Source of the DNA: Alphaproteobacteria bacterium
Lineage (GTDB): Bacteria; Pseudomonadota; Alphaproteobacteria; ATCC43930; CGMCC-115725
Direction of reading: 5' to 3'
Length of the DNA: 6,210 nucleotides
NCBI GenBank assembly: GCA_017353855.1
Contig: JAFMSA010000270.1
Coordinates: 1 to 6,210 of the forward strand
Part shown: one piece after another, positions 1-3,784 of the stretch
Layout of the letters: every line of letters begins with the position of its first letter
Position numbering within the stretch: position 1 is the first letter of the stretch
The notes under the pieces: model-generated
The model's database searches: none
Told to the model about the DNA's origin: nothing
Seen by the model: the letters and a program-made list of their open reading frames with translations, nothing else
Translations under genes and position numbers: made by a program

Positions 1-71
1 ACCGCCTGGGTCGCCGGCTCGACCATCCAAGGCTGCACGGCGATCCGGCCTTTGTCATCGATGTGTTTCAT
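1..71 (-). CDS. CCA tRNA nucleotidyltransferase, N-terminal fragment (partial)
   Basis: Only the first 23 codons are visible; the gene continues past the left edge. The ATG at 71-69 shares the four bases ATGA with the stop of the upstream DUF6111 gene, a classic translational-coupling overlap. The translation begins MKHIDDKGRIAVQPWM and continues with VEPATQAV. The Pro-Trp-Met followed by P-x-T-x-x-V resembles the start of alphaproteobacterial CCA-adding enzymes, just before their glycine-rich nucleotide-binding motif, which lies outside the window. Such enzymes add or repair the CCA end of tRNA in the cytoplasm. Family knowledge also places this gene near a Nudix CoA pyrophosphatase in many alphaproteobacteria, as here. 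The catalytic motifs cannot be seen, so the assignment rests on a short N-terminal match plus neighbourhood. Confidence 0.55.
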   Translation of the reverse strand, partial: MKHIDDKGRIAVQPWMVEPATQA

Positions 72-349
72 CGGCCGGCTTGCGGCTCGATGTGCCCCGG
101 GACGATCCGATCGCCCTGCCAGCGAGGTGGCACATAGACCCCTTCTTGCGAAGAGCCGAAGTGGACCGTAACGACGAGCAATACGAGCGCCAACAAAACC
201 GCCCCGGCGCCGGCGAGCCAGATCCACGGCACCGCCGCCCACGACAATGCGCCGTCATCGTGCGAGGAGCCAAGGGCGCCGACCCACAGCAGATACAGCA
301 GCGTCGGAAGGAGAAGCGGCAAGACGATTGTCAGGAAGACCCGGACCAT
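68..349 (-). CDS. DUF6111-type small membrane protein
   Basis: A 93-residue protein starting with ATG at 349-347, 7 bases after the Nudix gene stop and sharing ATGA with the next gene, so it sits inside an operon. Residues 4-26 and about 41-64 are strongly hydrophobic and should form two transmembrane helices. Between them is a short polar stretch (GSSHDDG). The C-terminal tail after the second helix carries YVPPRWQGDRIVPGHIEP, a conserved-looking Pro/Trp/Gly motif that I associate with the DUF6111 family found between Nudix and CCA transferase genes in alphaproteobacteria. Function is unknown and no catalytic residues are evident. No strong Shine-Dalgarno is visible upstream, consistent with translation coupled to the preceding gene. 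Confidence 0.75.
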   Translation of the reverse strand: MVRVFLTIVLPLLLPTLLYLLWVGALGSSHDDGALSWAAVPWIWLAGAGAVLLALVLLVVTVHFGSSQEGVYVPPRWQGDRIVPGHIEPQAGR

Positions 350-356
350 CGTCTGG

Positions 357-1025
357 CTAATCCGTGAGCACCTCTGCGAGGTTCACCAGCATCCCGGCGG
401 TCGCTCCCCAAATGTTGCGGTTCTCGTAAGTCAGCACGAAAAAGACGCGTGCGCGCTGCTCGAAATCACGGGTGGTGCGGCGGCGATTGTTCGGGTCAAC
501 TACGAAAGCGAGCGGCACCTCGAAAACCTGGGCGACCTCGAAAGGGTCTATGACGAGCGGGAAAGGCACCCGGACAATGCCGACCACGGGCGTGATCTCG
601 AAGCCAGTTCCGGTTACGTAAGTGTCGAGCCGGCCGATCACCCTCACGTACTCACGCGTGAGCCCGATCTCTTCCTCGGTCTCGCGCAGCGCCGCCTCTA
701 TCGCGTCCTTATCGCGTTCCTCGATGCGCCCGCCCGGGAACGAGATCTGACCGGCATGCGCACTCAGATGCGCCGTGCGTTGGGTCAGCAGCACGGACAG
801 ACCGTCCGCGCGGTCGATCAGCGGAACCAGCACTGCGGCTGGCCGCAGTGCCGCGCTCGGGGGCGTCATTCCGGGATTGAGATCGTGGTCGCCGCGCGTG
901 GCTTGCCGGACCGCCGCAGCTTCGACCGGGTCAGCCGCGCCGCCGAACCCCCGCCGTCCGGGTTGCCCGAGCTGCGAGAGGCGCCTGCTGACCCAATCCG
1001 GGCTTAACGAACCGGTTCGCGTCAA
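357..1025 (-). CDS. Nudix hydrolase, CoA pyrophosphatase type
   Basis: A 222-residue cytoplasmic enzyme predicted to cleave coenzyme A, and probably oxidised or acylated CoA, to 3',5'-ADP and a 4'-phosphopantetheine product. The CoA-subfamily signature LLTQRTAHLSAHAGQISF followed by PGG lies at residues 79-99, directly before the Nudix box. In the box the metal-binding core RETEEEIGL is at 114-122. As in E. coli YeaB-type enzymes the front half is one residue longer than the classical spacing and has Asp105 in place of the usual Glu. Length is normal for the family. The start is a TTG at 1025-1023: upstream in frame no ATG, GTG or TTG precedes it, and the next Met (residue 53) would remove conserved N-terminal sequence. 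It lies 40 bases after the DUF1285 stop and 7 before DUF6111. Confidence 0.9.
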   Translation of the reverse strand: MTRTGSLSPDWVSRRLSQLGQPGRRGFGGAADPVEAAAVRQATRGDHDLNPGMTPPSAALRPAAVLVPLIDRADGLSVLLTQRTAHLSAHAGQISFPGGRIEERDKDAIEAALRETEEEIGLTREYVRVIGRLDTYVTGTGFEITPVVGIVRVPFPLVIDPFEVAQVFEVPLAFVVDPNNRRRTTRDFEQRARVFFVLTYENRNIWGATAGMLVNLAEVLTD

Positions 1026-1065
1026 CGAGTGGCCCCGATTCTCTGATCCGCGGGGGCCGCCGGCC

Positions 1066-1629
1066 TCACTCCCAATCCGGCCCGGGATCGCCCAACCGGA
1101 AGAACATGCCCTTGCTCCATACTCCGAACTGCATCGTGTCCCCCACCGCTTCTTTTATGCCCAACCCGACGAGATCATAGAAGACCGGCCTAGCGAGCCT
1201 CGCCTCAAGGCCATCGCGCACGAGAATATAGGGTGCCGGTCCGCCGCTGGCAGCCGTCTCGACGCGCAATGGATTATCGGGACCCGCCGTCACAAATTCG
1301 TCGAGATTTGTCCGGAAGATTAATTCTTGGCCGCGGCCGTGGCCCTCGACCGTCATTTCGACCGCGAGGAACGGCACGTCCTCGACCTCGATTCGGCCGC
1401 GCTCGGCCGGCGTCACGAGCGCGTATCGCCCGTCCGCCTCGCGCCGCAAGACCGAGGCAAAGAGCTTGACCAGGGCCGAGCGGTTGATGGGAGACCCGCG
1501 ATAAAACCAGGTGCCGTCGCGTGCGATCCTCATCGCGAAATCGCCGCGATCCACCAACGGTCGCTTGCTGTCGCTGGCGGGCACTATATGAGAGGAATTG
1601 CCGGAAGCGGCGTTGTCGTCACATAACAT
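1066..1629 (-). CDS. DUF1285 family protein
   Basis: A 187-residue protein of the uncharacterised DUF1285 family, with no signal peptide or membrane segment, so probably cytoplasmic. Family-like motifs run in order: RIARDGTWFYRGSPI (34-48), LVKLFASVLRR (53-63), LVTPAERGRIEVEDVPFLAV (71-90), FRTNLDEFVTAGPDNPLRVE (105-124), and YILVRDGLEARLARPVFYDL (134-153), ending near GVWSKGMFFRLG. The best start is the ATG at 1629-1627. The open frame extends further upstream to 2052, but that part is antisense to moxR and is not used. GTG at residue 16 is an alternative; Met33 is less likely because RGDF just before it also looks conserved. No good Shine-Dalgarno precedes 1629. First gene of the minus-strand operon, divergent from moxR. 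Biochemical function unknown. Confidence 0.85.
   Translation of the reverse strand: MLCDDNAASGNSSHIVPASDSKRPLVDRGDFAMRIARDGTWFYRGSPINRSALVKLFASVLRREADGRYALVTPAERGRIEVEDVPFLAVEMTVEGHGRGQELIFRTNLDEFVTAGPDNPLRVETAASGGPAPYILVRDGLEARLARPVFYDLVGLGIKEAVGDTMQFGVWSKGMFFRLGDPGPDWE
1598..1627 (+). promoter_or_regulatory. Possible weak sigma-70 promoter for the moxR operon
   Basis: TTGCCG at 1598-1603 and CATAAC at 1622-1627 are separated by 18 bases and each match the -35 and -10 consensus at four of six positions. Transcription would begin near 1634, giving a leader of about 15 bases before the moxR start. The site lies inside the 5' coding part of the DUF1285 gene, as expected where divergent starts are only 19 bases apart. 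Matches of this quality occur often by chance. Confidence 0.2.
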
Positions 1630-1633
1630 GCGA
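1619..1633. promoter_or_regulatory. Imperfect dyad at the divergent start sites (candidate operator)
   Basis: TCACAT and ATGCGA flank a 3-base centre AAC. Five of the six arm positions are complementary. The dyad covers the DUF1285 start codon, overlaps the candidate -10 of the moxR promoter and ends just before the moxR Shine-Dalgarno, so a bound protein could affect both operons. Symmetry does not extend beyond these arms, and no regulator is encoded here. Confidence 0.25.
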
Positions 1634-1634
1634 T

Positions 1635-1639
1635 AAGGA
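1635..1639 (+). promoter_or_regulatory. Shine-Dalgarno that fixes the moxR TTG start
   Basis: AAGGA lies 9 bases before the TTG at 1649. An in-frame TAA at 1634-1636, reached from ATG CGA TAA at 1628-1636, rules out any earlier start in this frame. Together these make TTG the credible initiation codon. Confidence 0.6.
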
Positions 1640-1648
1640 TCGGTCTGC

Positions 1649-2656
1649 TTGGCTTCCACTTCATCCATCAACGTCCCATCCGACGATCTTGTTGCCGAGA
1701 TCGAGGCATTGGGACGAAGCCTCAGCTTCGTTCGCGAACGGGTCGGCGAGGTCATCTTTGGCCAGCGCGAGGTGGTCGAGCAAGCCTTGATCACGCTGTT
1801 GTGCGGCGGACACGCGCTGCTGATTGGCGTCCCCGGGCTTGCCAAAACCCGCTTGGTCGAGACCCTGGGCACAACTTTGGGGCTCGAGGACAAGCGCATC
1901 CAATGCACACCCGACCTGATGCCGGCTGACATCCTCGGATCCGAGGTTCTCGAAGAGAGCGAGACGGGACGGCGCTCGTTCCGCTTCATCCCCGGTCCGG
2001 TGTTTTGCCAGCTCCTGATGGCCGACGAGATCAATCGCGCGAGCCCACGCACGCAATCGGCGCTGCTGCAGGCGATGCAGGAGGGGCGTGTCTCGATCGC
2101 GGGTCAGTACCATCCGCTGCCGCGCCCGTTCCACGTGCTGGCGACCCAGAACCCGCTCGAGCAGGAGGGCACCTATCCGCTCCCGGAAGCCCAACTCGAC
2201 CGCTTTCTGCTGCAGATCGATGTCGATTACCCCGACCTCGCCGCGGAGCGGCAGATGCTGCTAAGAACGACCGGGATCGCCGAGGACCGGCCGCGGCCGG
2301 CGATGAATGTCGCTGAGCTGCTGGCGGCGCAGCGTCTCGTGCGCCGGATACCGGTCGGCGAAAGCGTCGTGGAGACAATCCTCTCGCTGGTGCGATCCGG
2401 CAGGCCCGACGAGGGCGCCGGGGAGAGCATCCGGCGCTTTGTGTCATGGGGTCCGGGGCCGCGCGCCAGCCAGGCATTGATGCTCGCCTGTCGCGCGCGG
2501 GCACTGATTGACGGCCGGTTCAGCCCCTCGGTCGATGACGTCCTCGCCCTGGCGCCGCCGGTCTTGCGGCATCGTATGGCGGTGAGTTTTGCCGGACGCG
2601 CCGAGGGTGTCACGGTGGCCCGGGTCATCGAGCAGATCGCGGCTCCGTTCCGTTGA
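1649..2656 (+). CDS. MoxR-family AAA+ ATPase
   Basis: A 335-residue soluble ATPase, typical MoxR length. Motifs in order: the region before the P-loop VIFGQREVVEQAL (35-47), Walker A GVPGLAKT (60-67), the family segment CTPDLMPADILGSE (86-99), Walker B LLMADEINRA (122-131), the RTQSALLQAMQE segment (134-145), sensor 1 ATQNP (165-169) followed by LPEAQLDRF (178-186), and a sensor 2-type GPGPRASQAL (268-277) in the C-terminal helical lid. All ATP-binding and hydrolysis residues appear intact. MoxR ATPases are thought to be hexameric chaperones that work with VWA-domain partners to mature or load metal into other proteins; here the partner would be the overlapping DUF58 gene. Start is TTG with AAGGA 9 bases upstream; its stop shares TTGA with the DUF58 start. 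The specific client cannot be inferred. Confidence 0.95.
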   Translation: MASTSSINVPSDDLVAEIEALGRSLSFVRERVGEVIFGQREVVEQALITLLCGGHALLIGVPGLAKTRLVETLGTTLGLEDKRIQCTPDLMPADILGSEVLEESETGRRSFRFIPGPVFCQLLMADEINRASPRTQSALLQAMQEGRVSIAGQYHPLPRPFHVLATQNPLEQEGTYPLPEAQLDRFLLQIDVDYPDLAAERQMLLRTTGIAEDRPRPAMNVAELLAAQRLVRRIPVGESVVETILSLVRSGRPDEGAGESIRRFVSWGPGPRASQALMLACRARALIDGRFSPSVDDVLALAPPVLRHRMAVSFAGRAEGVTVARVIEQIAAPFR

Positions 2657-3594
2657 GCCTTGACCAACCGCGTGCCGGTGCCGGGCTGTTGAGCCGCCGC
2701 GCCTCCCCGCCCGGCGCACTGCGCGATCGTGCGGAACAGGCTGCCGCCGCCTTGCCGCCGCTGCTCGTCGCAGCCGAACGGGTCGCGGTCACCGTGGCGC
2801 AGGGGGTGCACGGACGCCGGCGCGTCGGTCAGGGCGAAACCTTCTGGCAATTCCGTCAATATGAACCCGGCGACGCAGCGGCGCGCGTCGATTGGCGCGA
2901 AAGCGCCAAGTCACAGCGGCTGTATGTTCGCGAAACGGAGTGGGAGGCTGCGCAAAGCATATGGTTGTGGCGGGATGCCTCGGCTTCGATGGCGTATACC
3001 TCGGCAGATTACGTCGCAGGCGCAGAATGGCCGACCAAGCAGGACCGGGCCGAGCTGCTTCTTGTCGCGTTGGCGAGCTTACTTGTCCGAGGCGGTGAAC
3101 GGCTAAGCGTGCTCGGCAGTGGCATTCCGCCGATGAGCGGGCGCATCGCGCTGTCGCGGGTTGCCGAATGGATCGGCCGCGACGCGCGTGCACCACCAGG
3201 CCTGCCCACGTTCGAGCCCCTGCCGCGCGCCGCCCAGCTCGTGCTCATCGGTGACTTCCTCTCACCGCTGGAAGCAGTCAACGCTGCGGTCACCCGCTTC
3301 GCTGCAGCCGGGCTCAAGGGCCATCTGTTGCAGGTTGTCGACCCGGCGGAGGAAGACCTGCCTTTTGACGGGCGCGTGCGTTTTGAAGGCGTCGAGGAGC
3401 GCGACGAGGTCGTCATCAGCCGGGTCGAGAGCATCCGCGGCGATTATTCCGACCGGTTCAAGCGCCACCGCGACGGGCTCGCCGCAATCGCCGCCGCCCT
3501 CGGCTGGAGTTTCGGCTTCCATCGCACGGATCGCCCGCCGCATTTGGCGTTGCTGGCGCTAAACGCGGCGTTATCGGCCGACTGGCGGCGATGA
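2653..3594 (+). CDS. DUF58 protein with VWA-like domain, MoxR partner
   Basis: A 313-residue protein encoded directly after moxR, with the start TTG overlapping the moxR TGA by four bases (TTGA). The DUF58 signature spans about 64-94: FWQFRQYEPGD, then RVDWRESAKSQRLYVRE. It is followed by a VWA-like metal site DASASM (108-113), in which the Asp-x-Ser-x-Ser pattern of a MIDAS is complete, and by a further strand and turn VLIGDFLSP (197-205). No membrane helix is evident, unlike longer DUF58 proteins with an N-terminal anchor, so it is probably cytosolic or associated with the downstream membrane protein. DUF58/VWA proteins are regarded as adaptors that connect MoxR to substrates. No Shine-Dalgarno precedes the TTG, suggesting re-initiation by ribosomes finishing moxR; a second TTG at residue 13 is a less likely start. 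Confidence 0.9.
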   Translation: MSLDQPRAGAGLLSRRASPPGALRDRAEQAAAALPPLLVAAERVAVTVAQGVHGRRRVGQGETFWQFRQYEPGDAAARVDWRESAKSQRLYVRETEWEAAQSIWLWRDASASMAYTSADYVAGAEWPTKQDRAELLLVALASLLVRGGERLSVLGSGIPPMSGRIALSRVAEWIGRDARAPPGLPTFEPLPRAAQLVLIGDFLSPLEAVNAAVTRFAAAGLKGHLLQVVDPAEEDLPFDGRVRFEGVEERDEVVISRVESIRGDYSDRFKRHRDGLAAIAAALGWSFGFHRTDRPPHLALLALNAALSADWRR

Positions 3595-3597
3595 GCT

Positions 3598-3605
3598 AAG
3601 GGAGG
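3598..3605 (+). promoter_or_regulatory. Strong Shine-Dalgarno ahead of a 56-codon frame
   Basis: AAGGGAGG contains a full GGAGG ending 5 bases before the TTG at 3611. It is the best ribosome-binding match I see near any start in this window, yet no recognised gene starts here. It lies 3 bases after the DUF58 stop codon. Confidence 0.4.
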
Positions 3606-3610
3606 GCAGG

Positions 3611-3781
3611 TTGAACTACGCGCTGGCGTTGCCTCTCACCCCGGTACCCTTCCCGCAAGCGGCGGGGGCGGGGAACAAGCTCCTCGCCCGGTGTGAGCGC
3701 GTAAAGGGCGGCACCCGTCGCGCGCGCATTGGGCGGCCGAAGCGCCGCCGGCCGCGCGAGCTCTCATTTGAGCAAAACTGA
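3611..3781 (+). CDS. Possible small Arg-rich protein, 56 aa (repeat-overlapping ORF)
   Basis: TTG at 3611 opens a frame that runs to TGA at 3779-3781 with no internal stop. It spans nearly the whole gap between DUF58 and the BatA/DUF4159 gene and ends 3 bases before that gene's ATG. GGAGG sits 5 bases before the TTG. The product would begin MNYALALPLTPVPFPQAAG and end in a strongly basic half containing GGTRRARIGRPKRRRPREL, then SFEQN; about one third of the last 30 residues are Arg or Lys. I recognise no family. Much of the N-terminal part is simply the translation of a palindromic repeat-like element, so this may be a chance frame. The case for it is the ribosome-binding site and near-perfect bridging of two genes, which would let ribosomes couple translation across the spacer. 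Not convincing as a conserved protein. Confidence 0.25.
   Translation: MNYALALPLTPVPFPQAAGAGNKLLARCERVKGGTRRARIGRPKRRRPRELSFEQN
3635..3697. repeat. Palindromic intergenic repeat-like element
   Basis: Outer arms CTCACCCCGG (3635-3644) and CCGGTGTGAG (3688-3697) are inverted repeats matching at 9 of 10 positions. Inside, TTCCC (3650-3654) pairs with GGGAA (3671-3675), and CCGC-AA-GCGG (3653-3662) can form a small alternative hairpin. The CCCGCAAGCGG core flanked by C-rich and G-rich arms is the style of short dispersed palindromic elements common between genes in alphaproteobacteria. I infer that class from appearance; no second copy exists in the window, and no target-site duplication is obvious. 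It lies in transcribed operon spacer, where it could stabilise upstream mRNA or slow polymerase. Confidence 0.5.
3732..3755. repeat. GC-rich hairpin(s) upstream of the BatA/DUF4159 gene
   Basis: Two overlapping inverted repeats compete: GGCGGC (3732-3737) with GCCGCC (3744-3749), and GCGGCCG (3733-3739) with CGGCCGC (3749-3755). They end 29 bases before the next ATG. No run of T follows, so this is not an intrinsic terminator. It may modulate expression of the downstream gene or be part of the neighbouring repeat element. Confidence 0.35.
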
Positions 3782-3784
3782 GCG

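Noticed and set aside
80..367. 95-codon plus-strand open frame
   Set aside because: It is the complement of the DUF6111 gene, whose two hydrophobic helices and operon spacing are far more convincing.
867..869. Nudix start at Met53
   Set aside because: It would remove N-terminal sequence such as LSPDWVSRRLSQL that looks like normal family N-terminus; the TTG at 1025 is preferred despite a poor ribosome-binding site.
1630..2052. Upstream extension of the DUF1285 open frame to 2052 on the minus strand
   Set aside because: It is antisense to moxR and its residues lack family character; the DUF1285-like sequence begins after the ATG at 1629.
1661..2194. 177-codon minus-strand open frame inside moxR
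   Set aside because: It is the antisense shadow of a gene with every MoxR motif intact; long antisense frames are expected in GC-rich coding DNA.
2227..2859. 210-codon minus-strand open frame across the moxR/DUF58 junction
   Set aside because: It overlaps two well-supported plus-strand genes and has low-complexity Arg/Ala/Ser composition with no recognisable motif.
3635..3697. Insertion sequence or transposon remnant
   Set aside because: There is no transposase frame, terminal repeat pair of IS size or obvious target duplication; only a short palindromic element is supported.
3732..3755. Intrinsic terminator between DUF58 and the DUF4159 gene
   Set aside because: The stem is GC-rich but no T tract follows on either strand, and the flanking genes belong to one functional set.
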